Below are positions 57,006 to 64,000 of a stretch of DNA of 64,000 bases, in pieces. The notes under the pieces were generated by a model that did no database searches, was not told where the DNA came from, and worked only from the letters and a program-made list of their open reading frames with translations. Origin of the DNA: a virus. Where the stretch lies: positions 1-64,000 of the IMG/VR virus record IMGVR_UViG_3300042090_003221; one strand, given 5' to 3'. The stretch's first letter is position 1. Each line of letters opens with the position of its first letter. The position numbers were made by a program, and so were the translations under genes.

Positions 57006-58611
57006 GGTCGCGCCCCTTGTGATCGAACAGCCAGTCGACATGATCTTCGAGCTCTTTCGGCAACGTGCCGCGCTTGTATTCCGGCGACGTTACCAGCGCG
57101 GCGAGCTCCGCGTCGGTTTCTTTGATGTTCGTCGTCGCGTATTCACTGATATTCTCGCGGATCCACTTCTGCCGCGTCGTGTAGTCGATATTCAGCTTTT
57201 GCAGCACGCCCATAAGCCGGTCGGCTGACCGAACGCTCGATCGTAGGCCAAGGGCGTGCGCGAGTTCATGAACAATAGTCGCGCGCGCTTGGTCTTTGCT
57301 CGATGCGCTGACGGACCAATTCGCCTTTCCCGCAGCGATGCGCGCGTCGTTGGCTTCGGCTTGCCCTTGATTGAATTCGCCCCGCTTCGACGGGCTGATC
57401 GAAAAATACCCGACATCACCCTTGCCGGGCTCATTCCTGTACCATGCATGGCCGCAGGACTTGCCCGTCGAGCCCGCCGCCAAGACGACATGAGCCTTCG
57501 ACAGCGCCTTCTTGACGTCGAAGCCGTCGGCTTCCAACTTCGTCAGCGCGTCATTCACTTGCGAGACGATCTCCCGCATGCCCTTCGCCGAGGCGCCGGA
57601 CTGCGTGATATCGATCGGGGTGTGCCCCTTTATGCGGTAGCCCGGGTCGCTTCGCTTGGCCTCAATGATCTTATTGTATTGCTCACGCTTGGCCTTGCCA
57701 TCTTCGCCGTCCTTATCCGGGTGTTTATACCACTCGGAGAACGCCTTCTTGTCGTCGCCGTGCTTAACGCCGTTGATGAAACCGAGGCCGAAGCGCTCTT
57801 TCATGTAGTCGTGAATTTCTTTTGGCGTATCTTTGGCAAACGATTTTCCGCCCGTCGATTCAGCCTTTTTCTTAGTCTTGGGCTGATCCTTTTTGGCTTC
57901 TTTTTCGAGGCGCTTAATTTCGCTTTTGTGTTTATTGTAACCAAAAGCGTGGTTGTTCATTTCATTTCGGCGGGTCTTCGCCCAATCCTTCCACGACAAA
58001 TAAGCCGCATGGTGCGCGGCCATCGCCTTGCGGTGTTCGTCGAGCGTTTTGGCGTTCTCGCTGAGTTTGTTGGCCTCATCCGACAGATGGGCCTTCTTGA
58101 CCCTCTCGAACTCGTACGCTTCCTTGCTGCCGTAGGGGTGCGGGTTCTTGGCGCGCGGATCGAACGGCGGCGCTTCCGGCGGCTTCGGCGCTTCGGCGGG
58201 CTTCGGAAGCGCGAGCCGCTTCTCCGGTCCAGGGCCGAGCCAAATCGCCGGCGAGTGCTGGCTGGTCGAGCCGGACTTCGCCGCGCTCTTGCTGCTCGGA
58301 TTGACGAACTTGCCGTTGAGCTTGCCGCCGGCGCCGCCGATGATCTGCCCTGCGCCGTTGATCAGCGCGGGCTGACCCTTGTTGTCGGGGCCGTTGGGAT
58401 GGATCGTGATCCAGTGCTCGGCGTCCATCGCGAGCCCGCGCCAGCCCGCGGCGTCGTGCGCCGCGCCGCCGAAGCCCGTGAGATCGACGATCTCGGACGT
58501 CCCGCGGAAGACGACGCCGGCGGCGATCTTCGGCGCGGCGTCGGCGGCAAGGCGCGGCTTTCCCAGCGTAGCGGCGAAAGATCGCCAACCGCTTGCGGAT
58601 GCGTCGGTCAT
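56998..58611 (-). CDS. Modular head-associated protein with zincin metallopeptidase domain
   Basis: A 537-residue protein from the ATG at 58611. It starts with a motif shared with the protein at 58945 (ASGWRSFAA, KPRLA), then the shared module at about 57-105 (GWRGLAMDAEHWITIHPNG, GGAGGKLNGK). The middle is charged and helical. The C-terminal domain has HELAH (H448, E449, H452) and NIKETDAE downstream supplying the third ligand, as in gluzincins. Its gene overlaps the next by eight bases. Probable packaged peptidase effector. Confidence 0.75.
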   Translation of the reverse strand: MTDASASGWRSFAATLGKPRLAADAAPKIAAGVVFRGTSEIVDLTGFGGAAHDAAGWRGLAMDAEHWITIHPNGPDNKGQPALINGAGQIIGGAGGKLNGKFVNPSSKSAAKSGSTSQHSPAIWLGPGPEKRLALPKPAEAPKPPEAPPFDPRAKNPHPYGSKEAYEFERVKKAHLSDEANKLSENAKTLDEHRKAMAAHHAAYLSWKDWAKTRRNEMNNHAFGYNKHKSEIKRLEKEAKKDQPKTKKKAESTGGKSFAKDTPKEIHDYMKERFGLGFINGVKHGDDKKAFSEWYKHPDKDGEDGKAKREQYNKIIEAKRSDPGYRIKGHTPIDITQSGASAKGMREIVSQVNDALTKLEADGFDVKKALSKAHVVLAAGSTGKSCGHAWYRNEPGKGDVGYFSISPSKRGEFNQGQAEANDARIAAGKANWSVSASSKDQARATIVHELAHALGLRSSVRSADRLMGVLQKLNIDYTTRQKWIRENISEYATTNIKETDAELAALVTSPEYKRGTLPKELEDHVDWLFDHKGRDHA

Positions 58612-58729
58612 GTGTTGAGCTTCCCCTCGAATGATCAAAACTTCGGCCGATGCGTGGCAGAGGCGAAAAACGCCTTTGACTGCCGAGAGTCTGTGTGTGA
58701 TGCTCCAATCAACCAGGGAGCGTTATGTG

Positions 58730-58948
58730 ATGAAATATACCAAACAAGAATTGGACGAAGCAGCTATCTACGACTTAGCGATCGATGCCCGCACTTCGCG
58801 GGAGCAGGCAGAGAACGGCCCGTATTTTCCAGAAATCGGCATTACCCGCGAAAGCTGCATTGCCTACGCTGAAAAGTGCGAGCGCTCCATTGAGAGATAC
58901 AAAGACGGTGGGGCGCACGCGTTTGTCTTGGGCAAAGAATCGCTTTAG
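58730..58948 (+). CDS. Small protein on the opposite strand, possible immunity partner
   Basis: A 72-residue protein from ATG at 58730 (GTG one codon earlier possible; AGGGAG upstream). Acidic, helical (YTKQELDEAAIYDLAIDART), with two Cys-bearing helices. Base composition is less GC-rich than its neighbours. Its stop overlaps the convergent peptidase gene by four bases. Its place between two effector genes suggests a partner role, by position only. Confidence 0.5.
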   Translation: MKYTKQELDEAAIYDLAIDARTSREQAENGPYFPEIGITRESCIAYAEKCERSIERYKDGGAHAFVLGKESL

Positions 58949-59715
58949 GTCTTCCGGGCCGTCTTAATCAGGTCCGACCACATGGCGTCAGCTAATTTCT
59001 GCGCGTGGTCGGAAAACATGCCGGCAGAGGATTTCTTGGTTTCATACGCGACGAAGCTTTCGGCCATGAACTCGAAAATGTTCTCCGCGCCATACGCTGA
59101 GGTCTGATTGTTAACAATGTTCAACGGACCTTTCCCACTATAACCCAGGTGCCCGTAGACGATTTTCCAGAATTTCTTGAAGCCTATCTTGTCTTCTAGT
59201 TTCGACGCGAGCAGGTGCCCGAATTCATGCGTCATGACGCCGCCGACGGAAGGGTCATTCATCATTCCGTCCCATTCCTTGGCGTATTTTTCTAGGCCTT
59301 CTTTTGTCCATGCTTTAGGACTCAGATTTATGTTGTTTCCGGAGCGATAAGCCAGCGCTCCCTCGCGTTCGTTTTCTTCTACCTTCGGTGACCCCGCCTC
59401 CGGATATTTTTTCGAAAGCTCGGCGACCCTGGAGTGCGCGACGGTCTTATGGTCATTCTTTCCCCGGACCTCGGAAATGTTTTTGCCCGTAAATTTTCCG
59501 CCTAGACCGCCTTTGACTTCGCCGTTAGCGCCGAGCAATACAGGGGATCCGGGGCCTTCTTTGTTGCCGTGAACTGTGATCCACTTCTCGCCAGCATCCA
59601 TTGCCAGGGCGCGCCATCCTGCCCGCGCCGCCCTCACCTTGCCGTCCTGCGCAAGGCGCGGCTTCGCTACAGCGGCGGCAAAGCTTCGCCAACCGCTCGC
59701 AAGTGCGTCGGGCAT
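58945..59715 (-). CDS. Modular head-associated protein with zincin metallopeptidase domain, short form
   Basis: A 256-residue protein. Same opening as the gene at 56998 (ASGWRSFAA, KPRLA), then the shared module at 33-78 (GWRALAMDAGEKWITVHGN, GGLGGKFTGK). The C-terminal domain has MTHEFGHLLA (H163, E164, H167) and NIFEFMAES (E215, E219) for the third ligand. The catalytic part is of moderately lower GC than the shared N-terminus, consistent with domain swapping. Confidence 0.78.
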   Translation of the reverse strand: MPDALASGWRSFAAAVAKPRLAQDGKVRAARAGWRALAMDAGEKWITVHGNKEGPGSPVLLGANGEVKGGLGGKFTGKNISEVRGKNDHKTVAHSRVAELSKKYPEAGSPKVEENEREGALAYRSGNNINLSPKAWTKEGLEKYAKEWDGMMNDPSVGGVMTHEFGHLLASKLEDKIGFKKFWKIVYGHLGYSGKGPLNIVNNQTSAYGAENIFEFMAESFVAYETKKSSAGMFSDHAQKLADAMWSDLIKTARKT

Positions 59716-59750
59716 GGTGTAGAGGTTCCCTGTTTCAGGAGGCGGGTCTG

Positions 59751-60104
59751 ATGATCGACGCGGCGACGCTTGCCGAGGCGCTCCAAATTCCGGAGCGGTT
59801 CTTGACGGCGACGGATTCGGCGCTTGGCGATTTTGTCGAGGCGCTCAATCTCGCTTCAGAGGCCGTGACTGTGGACACGGGGCGCGGCGCGCGCGCAATA
59901 CTCCGTCCCGACGGGAGCCCTGCCGAAGCCGGCGACTTCCGTCAAGGGGAGCGCATTGAGCTCCGCGAATATCAAGTAGGGAATATGGTCGCGAGCTCGA
60001 CCGCCGGCCCGGTCTTCTGGAACGACGGCAGCTTCTTTATCGACGGCGGCGGCAACCGGAAACAGCGCCGGGCGGCGCGGTCTTCGCGCGCTGGTACGCG
60101 ATGA
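59751..60104 (+). CDS. Hypothetical protein on opposite strand
   Basis: A 117-residue protein with a strong AGGAGG site before the ATG, divergent from the peptidase gene at 59715. A helical N-terminal part and a beta segment (AILRPDGSPAEAGDFRQGER) are visible, and the end is basic (RKQRRAARSSRAG). Function unknown. Confidence 0.55.
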   Translation: MIDAATLAEALQIPERFLTATDSALGDFVEALNLASEAVTVDTGRGARAILRPDGSPAEAGDFRQGERIELREYQVGNMVASSTAGPVFWNDGSFFIDGGGNRKQRRAARSSRAGTR

Positions 60105-60141
60105 CCGACTCCGCGAGGGGGCCGTTCAGAGGCGCCGCGGC

Positions 60142-60369
60142 TTAGTTGACCGTGGGCGCCGGCGTGGCGGGCGGCGACACCGGCGCCGCGGGATCGCGCG
60201 GGACAGCCGGGACGTTGACCCAGAACTCGCCGTCCTGACCCTGCCATTTCTGTTTCAGGCTGCCGTCGGGGCCGAAGCACAGATAGGCCGTCGGGGTCGG
60301 ATAGGCGCCAACCGCGGCGTTGACCGCGGCCTCAGTCGCCTCGATGCTCTCGCGCATTGCATCAACCAT
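60142..60369 (-). CDS. Hypothetical protein downstream of MuF
   Basis: A 75-residue protein with a helical start, a beta core (TAYLCFGPDGSLKQKWQGQD) and a Pro/Ala tail. GGAGAAGAG lies before the ATG. Family unknown. Confidence 0.55.
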   Translation of the reverse strand: MVDAMRESIEATEAAVNAAVGAYPTPTAYLCFGPDGSLKQKWQGQDGEFWVNVPAVPRDPAAPVSPPATPAPTVN

Positions 60370-60384
60370 AGTCTCTTCTCCTTG

Positions 60385-61158
60385 TTAAAACGGGATAATC
60401 GGCTCTCCGACGCATCGGCAATTGAAGATCTGGCCGGGCAGGGAGTGATGGTCCGGGGGATCGCAGAGCGGCGGGTTGAGGTATTCAAACGCTTTGCCGT
60501 TCAGCCTGCGGTGACCGGGGCGGACATCGGAGTCGCCGATCGTGCGCCAGATGAAGTGGGTGCATCCGATCGACTGCGCCCGGGTCTGCGTCAGCACGCT
60601 CCCGGTGCGGGCAACCTCGGTGCGCGCGATCAGCGTCGCCCTCGAGCGCGAGACCTCGCCGGTGCGCATGATCTCGGCGATGTAGGCCGCGGGTCGCTTC
60701 CCCTCGGTGATGCCGGCGAGCGTGACCTTGCGGACGCGCTCCGCGGCCTCGCGCGGAATCGAGGTGATGAGCGAGGTCTGCTCGTTGAGCAGCGCCTGCA
60801 TGACGCCGCCGACGGGGGTGTCGTCGATCTCGCGCCGCAGGTTGCGGCCGATGCGCGCCGCGGCCTCCTTCCAGCCCTGGAGGTCGCGCGAAGACATCTC
60901 GGTGATCATGCGCGTCGTCACGGAGCGCGCCCAGGGATCAAGGATCTTGGCGTATTGCTCGAGCTGGATCTGGACCGCCTCATAGACCGCGGGGTCGGTG
61001 AGGTCGAACCCCGCGATGAGGTCTTGAACGACCTGCGCCACCTTGCGGAGCTGGCGCGCGTACTTGCCCTCGACAACGCGGGCGCGCTTGTACGCCTTGC
61101 CGGCCGGAGTGTCTCCGGCGCGGTCGAAGGCGTGGTCGAGGCGGACGAGGGCGTTCAC
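60385..61158 (-). CDS. MuF-type phage head morphogenesis protein
   Basis: A 257-residue protein from the GTG that overlaps the upstream stop (GTGA). SRATLIARTEVARTGSVLTQ, HFIWRTIGDSDVRPGHRRLN and the C-terminal LPGQIFNCRCVGEPII are the defining Phage_Mu_F segments (R-T-E, H-R-x-L-N-G, N-C-R-C). MuF proteins are minor head proteins bound near the portal, and their genes often neighbour toxins or effectors delivered with the DNA. Confidence 0.92.
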   Translation of the reverse strand: MNALVRLDHAFDRAGDTPAGKAYKRARVVEGKYARQLRKVAQVVQDLIAGFDLTDPAVYEAVQIQLEQYAKILDPWARSVTTRMITEMSSRDLQGWKEAAARIGRNLRREIDDTPVGGVMQALLNEQTSLITSIPREAAERVRKVTLAGITEGKRPAAYIAEIMRTGEVSRSRATLIARTEVARTGSVLTQTRAQSIGCTHFIWRTIGDSDVRPGHRRLNGKAFEYLNPPLCDPPDHHSLPGQIFNCRCVGEPIIPF

Positions 61159-61349
61159 GAGACGGCCCGCATCCGCAGCTCGCGCCGGCGTCTTGCGATG
61201 GCAGCCTTGACCTCCTCGACGCCGAGAACCGACGGAAAGCGAGCGCTCATGCAATGACCCGTCACGTCGTCGAGATACGTTGCTGTCGTGCCGTATTGAT
61301 CGCCGTAGACGTAGGGACGAACGATAATCATTGAAATAAAGTCGTTCAT
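61155..61349 (-). CDS. Small hypothetical protein upstream of MuF
   Basis: A 64-residue protein (MIIVRPYVYGDQYGTTATYL) with a basic helical end, coupled to MuF by four-base overlap. No family recognised. Confidence 0.5.
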   Translation of the reverse strand: MNDFISMIIVRPYVYGDQYGTTATYLDDVTGHCMSARFPSVLGVEEVKAAIARRRRELRMRAVS

Positions 61350-61427
61350 GGTCCTACCCGTTCAAAACGCGCCTTACGAGGGCGCCGTGGATCCAGTCGA
61401 CGTTGAGCCACCACGCCATTGCCCCGC

Positions 61428-61841
61428 TCAACCGAAAGGATACCCCGCCCCCGCCATGAGCGGAGAGACGTGCATGCCGGTGAACATGGCGAGCGACTGC
61501 CCCGGCCCGAGCGCGAGGACGAATGTCTCGCGCGGTTCCCCCGCTGCGGCGCCGTCCCTGTCCGCGCCGAGGATTAGCAGAGGGGAGGCCTCAAGATCAG
61601 CGCTGCGGGTCGCTGCGCTGACCGTCAACCAGAAGCCCGGCAGATAGGCGTGTACGGTGACGGTCTGGCTGTTGCCGAACTCGTCCGTCGCCGTGGAGGT
61701 TGTGTCGCCCGCATCAGACCAGACCTGCAGGCCAAGATTGACGACGTCGAGTCTCCAGCCCTCAGCGGTGACGTAGGCGGCGAGTGCCGGGTCGGCGATG
61801 GCGTCGGCCGGCGTCAGAGCGCAGAAGAGGTAGTCGATCAT
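61428..61841 (-). CDS. Hypothetical structural-region protein
   Basis: A 137-residue protein. TPADAIADPALAAYVTAEGW and the beta-rich middle suggest a phage structural or fibre-associated protein. No family recognised. Confidence 0.55.
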   Translation of the reverse strand: MIDYLFCALTPADAIADPALAAYVTAEGWRLDVVNLGLQVWSDAGDTTSTATDEFGNSQTVTVHAYLPGFWLTVSAATRSADLEASPLLILGADRDGAAAGEPRETFVLALGPGQSLAMFTGMHVSPLMAGAGYPFG

Positions 61842-61850
61842 CTCATCGCC

Positions 61851-63635
61851 TCAATTGTTCAAGAGATTGGGACCGCAAGATAAGGCCACGCGAGAAATTA
61901 GGCCATTGTAGGGGTTGTTGCCCTGTGCGTTGCCGATTGTGATTGGCGAAGCAAATGCGGGGAGGGCCGCTGCAACGGGAGCTGATAAGACACCATTGAA
62001 GCGGGACGTGAGCGTCGTTGTCGTGATGGAAGACGCAAACCTGCCAGAAACTCCCACGGACTGCGCCGCTTGCACTGTAGTGGCAAGGGTTGTCCCATTG
62101 TAGGACCACGCCGAGGGAATGCCGATAGTTCCATAACGTCGGTGCAGATAGTAACCAGAGCCAGCGGGCCAGTATAGCGCGACTTGATCCTGTGCGGTGC
62201 TGCCGGTGATTGGTTCATAGGGCGTCGAAACCGTCAGCATCGAACGCGAGGTAGACGCGCCGCAATTCGGGGCCGGGAGGTTGATTATCGTAAGCGCCCG
62301 TGTCACTGCGCCTGAACTCGTCAGTATCGGACCCGTGGCGAAACCCAGCGCCGAGTTGTCGGTTGGCGTCAGGTTGACGGTCGGGTTCGTCGTGAATAGC
62401 GCGCCTGTTATCCCAATCGAGCCGACGTTCTGCGAGTTGTTGACAGTCCAACTAAGTCCGCTGCCGCCAGTGATGACGGTTCCGGCCGAAATTCCAGTAC
62501 CAGTTAGTGTCTGCCCGATGACGATTGAGCCCAGTGAAACCGACGAGACGGTAAGCGTAGTTCCGGAAATGGCGCCTTGGAAATATGAGTCAAACAGGTA
62601 CGCGCCAGCGGGGGGCAGGGAAGAGTAAGAACCTCCAACCGGGACAGAATTGACGCTTGCGACGCCGCCAGAAATGCTGACGTTGACCTGGGCGGTTGTA
62701 GTGCTCGTACCGAACGCAACGTACATATTTCTCGGCGTTGTGCCCGTTCCGCCAGCGCCGCCACTCGCAATCGCCGCGCTCGCGACGGTGGCGGGCAGGT
62801 TGGGGTTAAGCTCGATCTGCGGTTGCCAGAAACGTACCGTGACATCGACTGTAGCGGTCGATGAGTTTAAATTCACAACGAAAGCTGGATAAACAAAAGC
62901 CGTCGCGGACAGCAAGGGAGTCGCTGAAACGACCATCAATTGTCTATTAGCAAGAGCGGCTACCGACGTCGAAGACGTCTTGTTAGAGACAAACGATCCA
63001 CCACTGTTGACGAAGTCAACATTGTAACCTATTGAATTTATATTTGCGACATTCGGTGATGCGATAATCTGCGCATAAACGGACTGACTCCAAGTCTGTC
63101 CGTAACTCGCAGTGATCTGCGTTGACGCCTCGAATGATAAGCCAGGAAACTGATACGACGCCGTGCCGTAGAAGCGCACGTCGACGTAGTTCATGCCATA
63201 GCTGACGCCGGTCGAGACGATCTGCGTCGATAATCCCGGGGCGTAGAGAGACCAATACTGCGGCGGCGTACCCGGGGTTCCAACAACCGCACCCTGCATT
63301 GTTGAATTGCGAATCCCGTTCGTCCGCGCCTCCCACGCCCACAAGCCACAGCCCAGCGTGATCGCGGGAGTATTGGCGGGGAACGGGCCGTAGAGTTGGG
63401 CGTTGCAGACTTCATATTCCTGCGAGGCGCGCGAGACGTTAAGCTGGCTGGGCGTCAGGCCCCAATAGCGGGAGTGAGCGAAGTCCATGTCCGGGTTCGC
63501 GGCGGGCAAGATCCAGCCGGGCGGATTCCCGATCACCGGGAAGATATTTTTCGAGACCGCGGCCGCGGAGCCGGCGCTGAGCAGCGCGCAAACCGCCGCG
63601 AATAGGCTGAGAGCCCTGATCAAACGCGAGGTCAT
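61851..63635 (-). CDS. Exported fibre-like protein with LamG-like C-terminus
   Basis: A 594-residue protein. The ATG at 63635 begins a clear signal peptide (LIRALSLFAAVCALLSAG, cleavage after SAAA). The rest is beta-rich and Ser/Thr-rich, and the last 110 residues (ITIGNAQGNNPYNGLISRVAL) look like a LamG/ConA-type lectin domain. A Sec signal on a fibre-like phage protein is unusual and matches the gene at 13469. A longer open frame upstream is rejected because it lacks protein character. Confidence 0.65.
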   Translation of the reverse strand: MTSRLIRALSLFAAVCALLSAGSAAAVSKNIFPVIGNPPGWILPAANPDMDFAHSRYWGLTPSQLNVSRASQEYEVCNAQLYGPFPANTPAITLGCGLWAWEARTNGIRNSTMQGAVVGTPGTPPQYWSLYAPGLSTQIVSTGVSYGMNYVDVRFYGTASYQFPGLSFEASTQITASYGQTWSQSVYAQIIASPNVANINSIGYNVDFVNSGGSFVSNKTSSTSVAALANRQLMVVSATPLLSATAFVYPAFVVNLNSSTATVDVTVRFWQPQIELNPNLPATVASAAIASGGAGGTGTTPRNMYVAFGTSTTTAQVNVSISGGVASVNSVPVGGSYSSLPPAGAYLFDSYFQGAISGTTLTVSSVSLGSIVIGQTLTGTGISAGTVITGGSGLSWTVNNSQNVGSIGITGALFTTNPTVNLTPTDNSALGFATGPILTSSGAVTRALTIINLPAPNCGASTSRSMLTVSTPYEPITGSTAQDQVALYWPAGSGYYLHRRYGTIGIPSAWSYNGTTLATTVQAAQSVGVSGRFASSITTTTLTSRFNGVLSAPVAAALPAFASPITIGNAQGNNPYNGLISRVALSCGPNLLNN

Positions 63636-63643
63636 GCTCGATC

Positions 63644-64000
63644 TCAGTTCTGCGGGCCGGATAGCGACAAGGACAGCGTCGCGGAGGCGCCGGGAACGTC
63701 GGCGGCGACAGTTTGCAGGCAGGCGTAGAGGTTCTGCGTCGACGTGCCGTCCGCGTTCTTGTAGTCCCACGACAGATTCGTGAGGGGCGCGTAGGTTTTG
63801 GCGTCGCCGGTTGTGATCTGGGGGGCGGCAAACGAAATCGAGACCGGGCCAGCGCCGATGAGATAGGCGTCGTCGGTTGTGCTCGACGCGAAAGCTGCGT
63901 TGTCGGCGCAGGTCGTGTTGGTTGGGTTTTTGTTCCACACCCGCACGACATAGGTCTGCGTCGAGCCCCAAGAGGTCCAGGCGAGCAGCGACGTGATTAT
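63644..64000 (-). CDS. Hypothetical structural protein, cut by window edge
   Basis: The frame runs off the right end of the window without a start; at least 118 residues are present. The visible part is beta-rich with two Cys (CADNAAFASSTTDDAYLIGA, then LSWDYKNADGTSTQNLYACL). Likely a fibre-associated or secreted partner of the gene at 61851, whose start lies nine bases after its stop. Confidence 0.55.
   Translation of the reverse strand: MITSLLAWTSWGSTQTYVVRVWNKNPTNTTCADNAAFASSTTDDAYLIGAGPVSISFAAPQITTGDAKTYAPLTNLSWDYKNADGTSTQNLYACLQTVAADVPGASATLSLSLSGPQN

Noticed and set aside
63636-63971. Extension of the 61851 gene upstream to 63971
   Set aside because: The added 112 residues are Arg/His-rich and overlap the real gene at 63644 in another frame; the ATG at 63635 starts a proper signal peptide.
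1-64000. Search for integrase, transposase, terminase, portal, DNA polymerase, CRISPR array, tRNA or rRNA genes
   Set aside because: None recognised in either strand. Absence may be due to the window limits, so lifestyle (temperate or lytic) is left open.

Overview
The window is a high-GC stretch of a tailed double-stranded DNA phage (or prophage) with a contractile tail. The evidence is a DUF3383-type sheath, a DUF3277-type tube, a long tape measure, and a full baseplate set (Dit-like, plug, hub, Gp138-like spike, gp25-like wedge, baseplate J, DUF2612). No integrase, transposase, terminase, portal or DNA polymerase is visible, so part of the genome lies outside. Base composition and protein style suggest an alphaproteobacterial, possibly Hyphomicrobiales, host; this is an inference.

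Layout. 1-2607 (+): small early-type genes chained by 4-base start/stop overlaps. 2624-9515 (-): lysis and envelope cluster with small membrane proteins, an amidase endolysin, a tail-lysozyme-like ORF cut by an in-frame amber, a GT21-like glycosyltransferase, an LpxH-like phosphoesterase and a lipoprotein; a HicAB toxin-antitoxin pair sits inside on the + strand. 9538-22931 (-): fibre and adhesin genes plus an exported NlpC/P60-like hydrolase and a signal-peptide fibre-like protein. 22182-30284 (-): baseplate and a tape measure that appears to carry two peptidoglycan-hydrolase domains. 30354-32763: accessory block (Rha/KilAC antirepressor, CopG-like regulator, zinc-ribbon membrane protein) inserted between tape measure and tail chaperone. 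32765-42371 (-): tail chaperone with a -1 frameshift site, tube, sheath, neck, capsid, scaffold and DUF2213 protease. 42414-53377 (+): about 27 small early genes under six promoters that share the palindrome AGGAC-N5-GTCCT; these include a DUF4942-type DNA methyltransferase, an LPD29 protein and a single-domain RelA/SpoT-type HD hydrolase. 53379-64000 (-): a MuF head-morphogenesis gene followed by three large proteins with a common N-terminal module, then an exported fibre-like protein and a partial gene at the edge.

The most unusual feature is the MuF-linked array at 53379-59715. Three proteins share a short module (W-I-T-[VI]-H followed by a Gly-rich G-G-x-G-G-K segment) but end in different domains: a putative RelA/SpoT-fold domain and two zincin metallopeptidases. 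I read these as candidate head-packaged, injected effectors. An early HD-type alarmone hydrolase sits next to the RelA/SpoT-like gene, which suggests interplay with host (p)ppGpp. The second notable feature is the dispersed operator-promoter family, which would let one repressor silence the whole early region.
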